Below, piece after piece: positions 17,452 to 26,262 of a DNA stretch of 64,000 bases (positions are counted from its first letter, which is position 1; the number at the start of each line of letters is the position of its first letter). The stretch is from Ga0077536 sp943370145 (GTDB lineage Bacteria > Pseudomonadota > Gammaproteobacteria > Ga0077536): contig CALRPY020000013.1 of NCBI GenBank assembly GCA_943370145.1, positions 1 to 64,000 on the forward strand, given 5' to 3'. Position numbers and translations under genes: made by a program. The notes beneath the pieces are model-generated. The model was not told the origin of the DNA. It ran no database searches and saw nothing but the letters and a program-made list of their open reading frames with translations.

Positions 17452-18837
17452 ATGAGCCTGCTGATGGACGCCCTGCGCAGGGCCGAGGCGGAGAAGAAGG
17501 GCGCCGCCGCGCGCGCCGGCCAGCCGCCGTCCGGCGACGCCGGGACCGATGGGCTGAGTCTCGAGCCGCTCGACATCACCATCGAACGCAGCCACGAAGA
17601 CACCTACGATCGCCTGACGACGCGGACATTCACCCGCGATGCGACCGTGATTGCCGACGCGGCGGTGCTGGAAGCCGACACGACCCCGCCGTTCATGACC
17701 GCGCCGCCGGGCCCGGGCGGCGCCGCGCAGCCGACGGTCGTCACTGCGCAGACCGTGTTCGAGGCCACCCGGGGCGGCGGCGTGCCGCGGGTGCTGGTCG
17801 GCATCATCGGCAGTGCCGTGCTGCTCGCCATCGGCCTCGCCGCCATCGGCTTCTATGCCCTCCAGCAGACGCCCTCGCTGCCGGCCCTGCCGTCGCCCCG
17901 CATCGCCGCCCAGGTCGAAGCGCCCGCGGCCGGCGTGCTGCCGCCCGCGGCGCCCGGCTTTGCCGACCCGGTGCCCGCGCCGCCGCCGCCGCCCACGGTC
18001 GAGCCCGCAGCCACCGTCGCAGCGGACGAAGCGCCCGCGGCCGTCTCCACCCCGGTGGAGGAGACGCCACCCGTCGCGCCACCCGCGACTTCTGCCGGGG
18101 CGACTTCTGCGCCGCCGGTCCCGGTCGCCAACGCCACGCCGGTTGCGGCCCCGCCCGCGACGCTGAGCGCGCAACCCGTCGCGCGTACGCTGACGGACCC
18201 GATTCCCAGGGATGCCGAGATCGCGAGTGGCGAAGTGCGCATCGCGAGACAGCCCCGCGGCGCCGCGCGCGCCGATGCCGTGACCCGCGCCTACGCCGCG
18301 TTCCAGCTCGGCTCCCTCGATACCGCGCGCACCCTCTACGCCGAAGCGCTGGCCCGCGATCCGGCCCGCCTCGATGCGCTGCTCGGCCTCGCCGCGATCG
18401 CGATGCGCGAGAACCGGCTGGCGGAGGCCCACCGCTACTATCGCGAGGTGCTGCGCCACGAACCGCGTCAGCCCGTCGCGAGCGCGGCGCTGTTCATGAT
18501 CGAGGGCGGCGCGGGCAATGAGATCACCGAGGCCCGCCTGAAGGTCCTCGCCGACCACGATGCGGACAGCCCCTACCTGCGCTTTGCGCTCGGCAATCTC
18601 TACGCGCGCCAGCGTCGCTGGGCGGACGCGCAGGAAGCATTCTTCGCGGCGTATTCGCGGATGCCGACCAACGCCGACTACGCCTTCAATCTCGCGGTGA
18701 GCCTCGATCAGCTCGGGCAGCGCGCGGCAGCCCTCGAGTATTACCGCAAGGCCCTGGACCTGCGGCGCACGGCGCCGGCCGCGTTCGACGCCGCGCAAGC
18801 CGCCACGCGCGTCGATGCGCTCTCCGCCCGGCCCTGA
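17452..18837 (+). CDS. mshN: MshN-like TPR membrane protein
   Basis: A 461-residue bitopic protein. The N-terminus MSLLMDALRRAEAEKK is shared by MshN-type and related GspB/PEP-CTERM TPR proteins. One membrane helix lies at about residues 112-136 (VLVGIIGSAVLLAIGLAAIG). A long Pro/Ala/Val-rich periplasmic linker (about 140-250) follows, then tetratricopeptide repeats from about residue 275 (AYAAFQLGSLDTARTLYAEA, LAEAHRYYREVL, and later units). In MSHA systems this protein is thought to link the inner-membrane machine with the secretin. The 3' end overlaps the mshE frame. Confidence 0.85.
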   Translation: MSLLMDALRRAEAEKKGAAARAGQPPSGDAGTDGLSLEPLDITIERSHEDTYDRLTTRTFTRDATVIADAAVLEADTTPPFMTAPPGPGGAAQPTVVTAQTVFEATRGGGVPRVLVGIIGSAVLLAIGLAAIGFYALQQTPSLPALPSPRIAAQVEAPAAGVLPPAAPGFADPVPAPPPPPTVEPAATVAADEAPAAVSTPVEETPPVAPPATSAGATSAPPVPVANATPVAAPPATLSAQPVARTLTDPIPRDAEIASGEVRIARQPRGAARADAVTRAYAAFQLGSLDTARTLYAEALARDPARLDALLGLAAIAMRENRLAEAHRYYREVLRHEPRQPVASAALFMIEGGAGNEITEARLKVLADHDADSPYLRFALGNLYARQRRWADAQEAFFAAYSRMPTNADYAFNLAVSLDQLGQRAAALEYYRKALDLRRTAPAAFDAAQAATRVDALSARP

Positions 18838-20566
18838 ACCGCACGGTGCGCCGCTCTTGAGCAGCCTCACGAAGAAAAGCCTGCGCATCGGCGAGCTGCT
18901 GGTGCAGAAGGGCGTGGTCAGCCCGGACCAGGTCCGCATCGCGCTGACCGAGCAGAAGCGCAACCGCGACCACCTCGGCAAGATCCTCGTGCGACTGGGC
19001 TTCGCCACCGAGGCCGTCATCCTCGACGTGCTCGGCGGTGCGCTGGGCCAGCAGAAGGCCGACCTCAACAAGGTCGTCGTCGACAGCGAAGCCATCCGCA
19101 TGATCCCCAAGGACATGGCGCGGCGCTTCCACATCCTGCCGCTCACCTTCGAAGGCCACCGGCGGCGCCTGACGATCGCAATGGCCGACACGTTCAACGT
19201 CGTCGCGCTGGACCAGATCGCGGCCTTGATCGGGGCCGACATCGAGATCGTCCCGCTGATGGCGGGCGAGGCGGAGATCGAGAAGGCGATTGACCAGTTC
19301 TACGGTTTCGAGTTGTCGGTCGACGGCATCCTGCAGGAAATCGAGACCGGCGAGATCGATTACGAGAGCCTCGACGCCGACAGCCAGGAATACAGCCAGC
19401 CGGTCGTGCGCCTCGTCAACGCGCTGCTGTCCGACGCGGTGAAGCGCGGCGCGTCGGACATCCATTTCGAGCCGGAGGAAGGCTTCCTGCGCTTCCGCTA
19501 TCGCATCGACGGCGTGTTGCGGCAGGTGCGCAGCCTGCACAAGAACTACTGGTCCGCGCTCGCGGTGCGGCTCAAGGTGATGTCGGGGCTCGACATCGCC
19601 GAGACCCGCGCGCCGCAGGACGGCCGCATCACGCTGTCGCTGTCCGGCCGCCAGATCGACTTCCGCGTGTCCACGCTGCCGACGGTGCACGGCGAGAACA
19701 TCGTGCTGCGCGTGCTGGACCGGCAGAAGGGCATCGTGCCGATCGACGAACTGGGCCTCGACGAGCACATCCTGCACCTGCTGAAACTGATGGTTGCCCG
19801 GCCCGAGGGCCTGCTGCTGGTCTGCGGGCCGACCGGCTCCGGCAAGACCACCACCCTCTACAGCCTGCTCAATCACCTGAACACCGAGTCGGTCAACATC
19901 ATGACCCTCGAGGATCCGGTCGAATACCCGATGGGGATGATCCGCCAGACCTCCCTGAACGACGCGGTGCGGCTCGACTTCGCGAGCGGCGTGCGCTCGA
20001 TGCTGCGCCAGGATCCGGACATCATCCTGGTCGGCGAGATCCGCGACGAGGACACGGCCTCGATGGCTTTCCGCGCGGCGATGACCGGTCACCAGGTGTT
20101 CTCGACGCTGCACGCGAACTCGGCGATAGGCTCGATCCCGCGGCTGATCGACATGGGCGTGCGGCCGGAAATCATGGCGGGCAACCTCATCGGCATCCTC
20201 GCGCAGCGGCTCGTGCGCCGCCTGCGCGCCGGCTGCGCGGAAGCCTACGCGCCATCCCCGATCGAGCGCCGCATCCTCGGGGTCGGCGACGATCCGGCGG
20301 TGAGCATCTGTCGCGTCGCCGAGGACTTCCGGCACGCCGAGCACCAGGGCTACGAAGGCCGCACCGCGGTGATGGAGCTGCTGAAGTTCGACCGCGATCT
20401 CGACGACCTCATCGCGCGCGGCGCGAGTGCGCGCGAACTGCTCGCGACAGCGCACGCGAAGGGCTTCATTCCCCTCGCCGACGTCGCCATCCAGCGGGTG
20501 CTGGGGCACGCCACGACGCTCGACGAGATTTCGCGTGTCGTCGACCTCACCGACCGCGTGGGCTGA
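18815..20566 (+). CDS. mshE: MshE-type pilus extension ATPase
   Basis: A 583-residue secretion ATPase of the GspE/PilB family that powers pilus polymerisation. The N-terminal MshEN domain (about residues 22-80) contains RIGELLVQKGVVSPDQVRIA, a good match to the 24-residue c-di-GMP-binding motif, and a second, less regular copy from HLGKILVRLGF. Walker A is GPTGSGKT, with Asp-box MTLEDPVE and Walker B ILVGEIRDED following. The zinc-binding four-Cys loop usual in PilB/GspE is degenerate here (RLRAGCAEAYAP). The start is uncertain: ATG at 18815 overlaps mshN by 23 bases, while TTG at 18857 would start just before the domain. Confidence 0.93.
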   Translation: MRSPPGPEPHGAPLLSSLTKKSLRIGELLVQKGVVSPDQVRIALTEQKRNRDHLGKILVRLGFATEAVILDVLGGALGQQKADLNKVVVDSEAIRMIPKDMARRFHILPLTFEGHRRRLTIAMADTFNVVALDQIAALIGADIEIVPLMAGEAEIEKAIDQFYGFELSVDGILQEIETGEIDYESLDADSQEYSQPVVRLVNALLSDAVKRGASDIHFEPEEGFLRFRYRIDGVLRQVRSLHKNYWSALAVRLKVMSGLDIAETRAPQDGRITLSLSGRQIDFRVSTLPTVHGENIVLRVLDRQKGIVPIDELGLDEHILHLLKLMVARPEGLLLVCGPTGSGKTTTLYSLLNHLNTESVNIMTLEDPVEYPMGMIRQTSLNDAVRLDFASGVRSMLRQDPDIILVGEIRDEDTASMAFRAAMTGHQVFSTLHANSAIGSIPRLIDMGVRPEIMAGNLIGILAQRLVRRLRAGCAEAYAPSPIERRILGVGDDPAVSICRVAEDFRHAEHQGYEGRTAVMELLKFDRDLDDLIARGASARELLATAHAKGFIPLADVAIQRVLGHATTLDEISRVVDLTDRVG

Positions 20567-20571
20567 GGGGC

Positions 20572-21774
20572 GTGGAGCTCTTCCGCTACAAGGCCATCGA
20601 CGAGCGCGGGCGCATCCATCGCGGCCGCGCAGACGCCGCGAATGCGGCGGATCTCGAAACCCGGCTGTCGCGCCTCGGCCTCGACCTGATTGACTACCGC
20701 GAACTGAAGGCCGGACGTCAGCACGGTCGCGCCGGGATTCGTCGCGAGGACCTGATCACTTTCTGTTTCCACCTCGAGCAGCTGATCCGCGCCGGCGTGC
20801 CCATCCTCGAGGGCCTCGCGGACCTGCGTGACTCGATCGGCAACCGGCGGCTGCGTGAAATCACGGCGGCGCTGATCGAATCCATCGAGGGCGGCAAGAA
20901 CCTCTCCGGCGCGATGGCCGATTTCCCGGCCGTGTTCGAACCCGTGCTCGTCAGCCTGATCCGGGCGGGCGAGCAGAGCGGCCGCCTCACGGAGGTGCTC
21001 GGCAAGGTCATCGAGACGCTCAAGTGGCAGGACGAGCAGGCCGCGCTGACGAAGCGGCTGCTGATGTACCCGGCCGTGGTCTGCGTGGTGCTGGTGATGA
21101 CGCTGCTGTTCATGATGCTCTACGTCGTGCCGCAGCTGCTGACCTTCCTGACCAGCATGGGACAGCAGTTGCCCCTGCAGACGCGCATGCTGATCGCGTT
21201 CTCGCAGTTCTTCTCCAGCTACTGGTATCTGGTGCTGCTGATCCCGCTCGCGATCGTCGGCGGCGCCTGGGCCACCGCGCGCTCGAATCCCGAGTTCGCG
21301 CAGCGGCTGGACGCGTGGAAGCTCAGGCTGCCGCTGCTCGGCCCGATCCTGAAGAAAATCATCGTCACCCGTGTCTGCAACGTGTTCTCCATCATGTACA
21401 CGTCCGGCATCACGGTGCTCGAATGCATCCGCTCGGGCGAGGACGTCGCCGGCAACCGCGCGATCGGGCGCGCGCTGCGCGACGCCGGGCGCATGATCCA
21501 GGACGGAGGCGGCATCAGCGCGAGCTTTGCCGCGACGGGTCTCTTCCCGCCGCTGGTCGTGCGCATGCTGCGCGTCGGCGAGAACAGCGGCGCGCTGGAG
21601 GAAGCGCTGAACAATGTCAGCTATTTCTTCAATCGCGACGTGCAGGAATCGGTCACGCGCCTGCAGACGATGCTGATGCCGGCGGTGATCCTGCTGCTCG
21701 GCGTGTTCATGGTCTGGATCGTCACGTCCGTCTTCGGGCCCCTGTATGACCTCTTCACCAAGATCAAGATTTAG
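20572..21774 (+). CDS. mshG: MshG / GspF-type inner-membrane platform protein
   Basis: A 400-residue polytopic protein of the T2SS-F family. It starts MELFRYKAIDERGRIHRG, as GspF and PilC do, and has two tandem T2SSF domains (about residues 60-185 and 265-390). Each is followed by membrane helices (LLMYPAVVCVVLVMTLLFMM, YWYLVLLIPLAIVGGAW and a C-terminal LMPAVILLLGVFMVWIVTSV). The domains share the FSxxLxxLLRAGVP-like motif seen as FCFHLEQLIRAGVPILEGL. The GTG start follows GAGGGG. It forms the platform with MshE. It overlaps the next gene by 29 bases. Confidence 0.92.
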   Translation: MELFRYKAIDERGRIHRGRADAANAADLETRLSRLGLDLIDYRELKAGRQHGRAGIRREDLITFCFHLEQLIRAGVPILEGLADLRDSIGNRRLREITAALIESIEGGKNLSGAMADFPAVFEPVLVSLIRAGEQSGRLTEVLGKVIETLKWQDEQAALTKRLLMYPAVVCVVLVMTLLFMMLYVVPQLLTFLTSMGQQLPLQTRMLIAFSQFFSSYWYLVLLIPLAIVGGAWATARSNPEFAQRLDAWKLRLPLLGPILKKIIVTRVCNVFSIMYTSGITVLECIRSGEDVAGNRAIGRALRDAGRMIQDGGGISASFAATGLFPPLVVRMLRVGENSGALEEALNNVSYFFNRDVQESVTRLQTMLMPAVILLLGVFMVWIVTSVFGPLYDLFTKIKI

Positions 21775-23347
21775 CGCGGCCGACCGGCGCGTGCTGCTGC
21801 TGACCGCGGATCGCGCGACGCTGTACCTCGCGCGCGGCGGCCGCATCGCGGACGCGCTGCAGTTTCCGCACGGGGACGAGGGCTTCGCGAGCTTTGCCCG
21901 TTATCTCGCCGCGTCGCCGTCGGCGCCGGTCTCGATTCTCGTCGACGTCGTCGAGGAGGAGTACCGCCAGGACTCGATTCCCCACGTGCATGGCGCCGAT
22001 CGTCGCGCCGTGCTGAGCCGCAAGTTCGCGCGCCTGTTCCGCGGTACGCCCTACTGGCTGGCGCTGAACCAGGGACGTGAGGCCGAGGGGCGGCGCGACG
22101 ATCGCGTGCTGCTCGCCGCGCTGACCCGCCCGGAGATCGTCACGCCCTGGATCACGGAGTTGCTGGCGCACCGGGTCCCGGTCACCGGCATCTACTCGCT
22201 GCCGGTGTTGAGTCGCGAGCTGATGCGCAAGCTCGGCGCGACAGGCCAGAACGTGCTGCTGATCAGCGTGCAGCAGGCGAGCGGGCTGCGCCAGACCTTC
22301 TTCCGCGACGGCCACCTGAAGATCAGCCGTCTCGCGGTGATGCCGCGGCCGGGGTCGGTGCCCTACGCGCGCTACGTGATTTCGGAACTCGACAAGCTGC
22401 GACGCTACCTGAACAGCCTCGCGCTGACCTCGCGCGACGCGCCGCTCGAGATCCACGTGCTGAGCCACGGCGACCTCCTCGCCGAACTCGAGCGCGAGTG
22501 CCGGGATTCCGAGGCGGAGAAGTACACGCTGGTCGACGTCGCCACGCTCGGCCGGCAGCTCAAGCTCGCCGCCCCGGCCGACACGCCGTTCAGTGACATG
22601 CTGTTCGCCCAGCTGCTGCTCGACTCGCCGCCGCGCGAGCACTACGCGCAGGCCGCCGAGACGCGCTATTACAGGCTGCACCAGACGCGCATGGCGCTGC
22701 TCGTGACGTCCGCGCTGGCGCTGATCGCCAGCACCCTGTTCAGCACCTTCGAGTTCGTCGAGGCGCTGGGCCAGAAGCAGCAGGCGCTGGATGCCGCGCA
22801 AAAGGCGACCTTCTACCAGGAACGTTTCGAACTCGCCCGCCGCGGCCTGCCGCCGACGCCGGTGGAGCCGGCCGACATCAAGCAGGCGGTGGACGTGGTC
22901 GCGGCGCTCGGGGCGCGACGCTCGACGCCGATGCCGTGGCTCGCCATCGTCGGGAAGGCGCTCGCGCGGGCGCCGGACGTGCGCCTCGAATCCGTCACGT
23001 GGACCGTGTCCGCCGATCCGAATGCCGTGCCCGGTGGCAAGGCGCCGCAGGAAGCCGGGCCGCTGGCGCGCGACCCCGTCTACCTGCAGTACGAGATCGG
23101 GGTCTTCAGCGGGCAGATCACGCCCTTCGCGGGCGACTATCGCGCGGCAATCGAAATCATCGACATGCTGGCCGCGGCGCTGAAGGCGGGCGAGCATGTC
23201 GTGCACGTCGAGGTGCTCGCCTATCCGCTGAACCTCGATCCGGCAGTCTCGGTCAGCGGTGGTGCGCTCGCGACGGCCTCGGGGGAGGAAGCGAAATTCG
23301 AGATGAAACTGGTGCGCGGGGTGCCCGATGGGCTACACGAGGGCTGA
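21746..23347 (+). CDS. GspL / PilM-PilN-like assembly protein
   Basis: A 533-residue bitopic protein. A cytoplasmic region of about 310 residues has actin-like character (RRVLLLTADRATLYLA at the start, NVLLISVQQASGLRQTFF in the middle). A single membrane helix follows at about residues 315-335 (MALLVTSALALIASTLFSTF), and then a coiled stretch and periplasmic domain. This order resembles GspL, or a PilM fused to PilN; classical MSHA loci encode the parts separately as MshI and MshJ. It would couple MshE/MshG to the periplasmic alignment proteins. I recognise it by position and architecture more than by sequence. Confidence 0.6.
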   Translation: MTSSPRSRFSAADRRVLLLTADRATLYLARGGRIADALQFPHGDEGFASFARYLAASPSAPVSILVDVVEEEYRQDSIPHVHGADRRAVLSRKFARLFRGTPYWLALNQGREAEGRRDDRVLLAALTRPEIVTPWITELLAHRVPVTGIYSLPVLSRELMRKLGATGQNVLLISVQQASGLRQTFFRDGHLKISRLAVMPRPGSVPYARYVISELDKLRRYLNSLALTSRDAPLEIHVLSHGDLLAELERECRDSEAEKYTLVDVATLGRQLKLAAPADTPFSDMLFAQLLLDSPPREHYAQAAETRYYRLHQTRMALLVTSALALIASTLFSTFEFVEALGQKQQALDAAQKATFYQERFELARRGLPPTPVEPADIKQAVDVVAALGARRSTPMPWLAIVGKALARAPDVRLESVTWTVSADPNAVPGGKAPQEAGPLARDPVYLQYEIGVFSGQITPFAGDYRAAIEIIDMLAAALKAGEHVVHVEVLAYPLNLDPAVSVSGGALATASGEEAKFEMKLVRGVPDGLHEG

Positions 23348-23936
23348 CTGGTCGGTGCTGCGCGGCGCGCTCGGGGTGTTCGTCATCTGCGCGCTGCTGT
23401 CCGTGATGATGCTCGGCGCAACCCACTATTTCGCCGAGAGCATGGCCAGCGAGTTCCGCAGCCACCATGGCCGCTTCCGCGACGCGAGCCGCAAGTACCT
23501 GTCGGTGGACCAGGATGAACGGACGATCGCCGAACACTATCCGGCCTTCGTCGATCTCTATCGACGCGGCATCGTCGGCGACGAACATCGCCTGAACTGG
23601 GTGGAGGTGCTGGGCGCAGCGGCGGCCGATCTGAAGCTGCCGAACCTCGACTACGAAATCGAACCCCAGCAGCCCTACGTGGCGGACCCTCCGCTCGCGA
23701 GCGGAGCCTTCGACGTGCGCGTGAGTCGCATGCACCTGACGCTCGGACTGATGCACGAGGGTGACCTGCGGCGCCTGCTCGGCGTGCTGGATCAGCGGGC
23801 GGAGGGGATCTACAGCGTGCGCGACTGCGCGGCGCGGCGCGTCGTCGATCAGGCGCATCCCGGCAGCAACATCAACACGGAATGCGTGCTCGAGTGGTAC
23901 ACGCTGGAACTGCGCGGCGCCAAGGTCAGCCTGTGA
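23328..23936 (+). CDS. PilO / GspM-like pilus alignment protein
   Basis: A 202-residue bitopic protein. The N-terminal membrane helix (ALGVFVICALLSVMMLGATH, about residues 13-32) is followed by a helical stretch rich in charged residues and a small periplasmic alpha/beta domain, the layout of PilO/GspM. It starts inside the preceding gene (20-base overlap) and ends in a GTGA overlap with the next, so all three are translated together. The assignment rests on this architecture and its place after the GspL/PilM-N-like gene. Two cysteines near the C-terminus (about residues 165 and 184) could form a disulphide. Confidence 0.6.
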   Translation: MGYTRADWSVLRGALGVFVICALLSVMMLGATHYFAESMASEFRSHHGRFRDASRKYLSVDQDERTIAEHYPAFVDLYRRGIVGDEHRLNWVEVLGAAAADLKLPNLDYEIEPQQPYVADPPLASGAFDVRVSRMHLTLGLMHEGDLRRLLGVLDQRAEGIYSVRDCAARRVVDQAHPGSNINTECVLEWYTLELRGAKVSL

Positions 23937-24406
23937 GAAGCCCCGTCTCCTTCGTGTGCGTCCTGCTCCTCGCCTGCTCCGCTTCCGCGGCGGCGGCGGA
24001 CGATGGCCTCGGCCGGCTGTTCCATACGCCCGCGGAGCGCGCGCTGCTCGATGCGACGCGCGAGGCGGTTGACCTGCCGACCGATCTGCCGGAGCCCGCC
24101 GCCGGGAGCGCGGTCATCGAAAGCGTGCCGCTGCCGCCACGGCCGGCTGCCCCGGTCACCGTCAACGGCGTCGTCCTGCGCGAGCGCGGTCCCAGCACCG
24201 CGTGGATCAACGGCGAGGCGGGCACGCGCGGCGAACTGGAAGCGCTCGACGGCGGTGATCTGCGCATCGGCCGCGGCGTCGTCGAGATGCGTGGCGCCGA
24301 GGCTACGCGCGCCCGGGTCAAGCCGGGCCAGGTGTTCGATCCGGTGCAGGGGCGTGTCGTCGAGTCCTTCGAGCAGTCGGTCGCGCCTCCCCAGCCGGCG
24401 CCATGA
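23933..24406 (+). CDS. Periplasmic PilP/MshK-like protein
   Basis: A 157-residue secreted protein with a signal peptide (residues 1-22). A Pro-rich linker (about 60-75) leads into a small beta domain, VTVNGVVLRERGPSTAWING, that resembles the HR/PilP or MshK C-terminal domain which binds the secretin N-terminus. The motif G-V-V-L-R-x-x-G-P-S-T-A-W-I-N-G is typical of GspC/PilP-type domains. It starts with GTG inside the previous stop and ends with an ATGA overlap to the next gene. In MSHA systems MshK performs this bridging role; the assignment is by size, domain pattern and position. Confidence 0.6.
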   Translation: MRSPVSFVCVLLLACSASAAAADDGLGRLFHTPAERALLDATREAVDLPTDLPEPAAGSAVIESVPLPPRPAAPVTVNGVVLRERGPSTAWINGEAGTRGELEALDGGDLRIGRGVVEMRGAEATRARVKPGQVFDPVQGRVVESFEQSVAPPQPAP

Positions 24407-26262
24407 GCCTGCGTGGCGGGCGTGGGGCGCGGGCTCGACAGCAGGGAATCGTCCTGCTGCTGGTCATGCTGGTGCTGCTCAGCGTCGCCAGCTACGCGCT
24501 GCTGCGCTCCCTCAACGTCGCCCGGCAGCACAGTCGGGCCAGCAATGCGGTAAGCGCCGCGAGCCTCGCCGCCGCCGAGCGCGCGCTGCTCGGTTACGCG
24601 GCGCGGTATCCGGACGATCCCGACAGCGCGAGCCTGGCCGCGGGACCGGGCCACCTGCCCTGCCCCGACACCCGCTTCGATGCCGGCGACGTGCCGGGCC
24701 AGGCCGATCCGCCCTGCGCCATCGGTGGCGTGAACGGAACGACCGGGCTCCTGCCGTGGCGCACGCTCGACATTCCGGACCTGCGCGACGACGACGGCGC
24801 GCCGTTGTGGTATGCGGTCGACGATGCCTTTCGCAACAATCCGCAGGGCCTGATCAATCCCGACACCGTCGCGGCACTCCGGCTGGACAACTGCGGTGCG
24901 ACCGGGCGCGACATCGCGGCCCTGATCGTCGCGCCCGGCGCGGCGCTGGGCGGCCAGGATCGCTCGACGGCGAACCCCGCCGTGCGTTACGCGGCTGCGA
25001 ACTACCTCGAAGGGCAGAATGCGAGCACGGGCGACACCTGTTTCAGCAGCGCGGCAGGAATCACCGCGAACGACGTCGTGCGCGCGATCGATCGGGCGCG
25101 GCTCATCGACGCGGTGCAGGGTCGCGTGCTGCGCGACGTCGCGAACGCGCTCGAGCGCTATTACCGCGACCCGGATGGCGACGACGACAACGCCGGCGTC
25201 GACCCGGACTGCGCGCCGTTGCCCGGTGACTGCGACGACGCCTATCCCTGGCTGAGCCCCTACACGGATCCTTCGCTCGGCCCCTATGCCGGCACCGTCG
25301 GCACCCGCGCGGGACTCCTGCCGCTGCGCCGGGTCGACGTGGACTTCGATGCCGGCTTTGCCGCGCAGTGGTCGATTCCCGTTGCCGGCACCGTCGTCGG
25401 CACCGGCACTTCGCCGCCCTCGGCCTCCTGCGTGCGGGATACCCGCTCGCCCTGCCCGGTCTCGGTGCCGGGCTTCACCGCAGTGGTCGATGGGCCGGCT
25501 GCGGGCGTTGGCGTGGGCAGCTGTCGCTGGCCCAAGCTCGAATCCGGCCTGCCGGGCAGCACGCGGCTGCGCTGCGAAACCCGACGCAGCGCGCTGGACG
25601 CGACATCGGGCAACACGCTCACACGGGTGTACGTGGTCGAGATTGAAAAACTCCCGCGCGAAATCATGCCGCCGACCGCCCTCGCACCGCGCACGGAGGG
25701 CGCCACGCTCCTCAATTCGAGCGTGCCGGCCGGCGGACTCATCGACCTCACCGTCACCGACACGCTGACCTCGGCCGCCGGTGTGGAGACGGCGCTGGGT
25801 GAGGCGCGCCTCGTGCTGTCCGCCGGCGCGGCCGTCAGCCTGTTCGCGCTGACCGACGTCCCCTTCGATCTCGAGATCAGCGACGACGATGTCATCGATC
25901 CGGCCACGCGCCGCTCGCCCGGCGAACTGCCGCCGTGGTTCGCCGCCAATGGCTGGCAGCAGTTCATCGCGGTGGCCTATGCTGCCGCCTACGCGCCGGG
26001 CAATGCCGCCGCGGACTGTACGCCGGGTGTCGATTGCCTGCGGCTGGAGCGCGTGGCGCAGGACGGCGCCGCCACGACGCTTGGGGACGTGCGCGGGCTC
26101 GTGCTGGGCGCGGGACCCGCGCTTGCCACGCAGGCCCGGCCCAGCGCCGATCCGGCCCAGCTTTTCGAGCACGGGAACAGCAGCTTCGATGACGTCTACA
26201 CCGAACGGCCGATGGCCGCCGATTCCAACGACCGCGTGCGGAGGCTCGGCGTCGATGACTGA
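24403..26262 (+). CDS. Large PilX-like pilus assembly protein
   Basis: A 619-residue protein. It begins with a short basic segment and a hydrophobic helix, QQGIVLLLVMLVLLSVASYA (about residues 14-33), as PilX-type minor-pilin proteins do, but without a strict prepilin Gly-Phe-Thr-Leu-Ile-Glu cleavage motif. The large ectodomain has a Cys-containing block, HLPCPD (about residues 83-88) followed by a further Cys and LLPWRTLDIPDL, that recurs in the prepilin encoded next door. The remainder, with many Cys pairs (about residues 265-390), is unlike proteins I know. It probably sits at the pilus tip or primes assembly. It overlaps both neighbours. Confidence 0.65.
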   Translation: MSLRGGRGARARQQGIVLLLVMLVLLSVASYALLRSLNVARQHSRASNAVSAASLAAAERALLGYAARYPDDPDSASLAAGPGHLPCPDTRFDAGDVPGQADPPCAIGGVNGTTGLLPWRTLDIPDLRDDDGAPLWYAVDDAFRNNPQGLINPDTVAALRLDNCGATGRDIAALIVAPGAALGGQDRSTANPAVRYAAANYLEGQNASTGDTCFSSAAGITANDVVRAIDRARLIDAVQGRVLRDVANALERYYRDPDGDDDNAGVDPDCAPLPGDCDDAYPWLSPYTDPSLGPYAGTVGTRAGLLPLRRVDVDFDAGFAAQWSIPVAGTVVGTGTSPPSASCVRDTRSPCPVSVPGFTAVVDGPAAGVGVGSCRWPKLESGLPGSTRLRCETRRSALDATSGNTLTRVYVVEIEKLPREIMPPTALAPRTEGATLLNSSVPAGGLIDLTVTDTLTSAAGVETALGEARLVLSAGAAVSLFALTDVPFDLEISDDDVIDPATRRSPGELPPWFAANGWQQFIAVAYAAAYAPGNAAADCTPGVDCLRLERVAQDGAATTLGDVRGLVLGAGPALATQARPSADPAQLFEHGNSSFDDVYTERPMAADSNDRVRRLGVDD

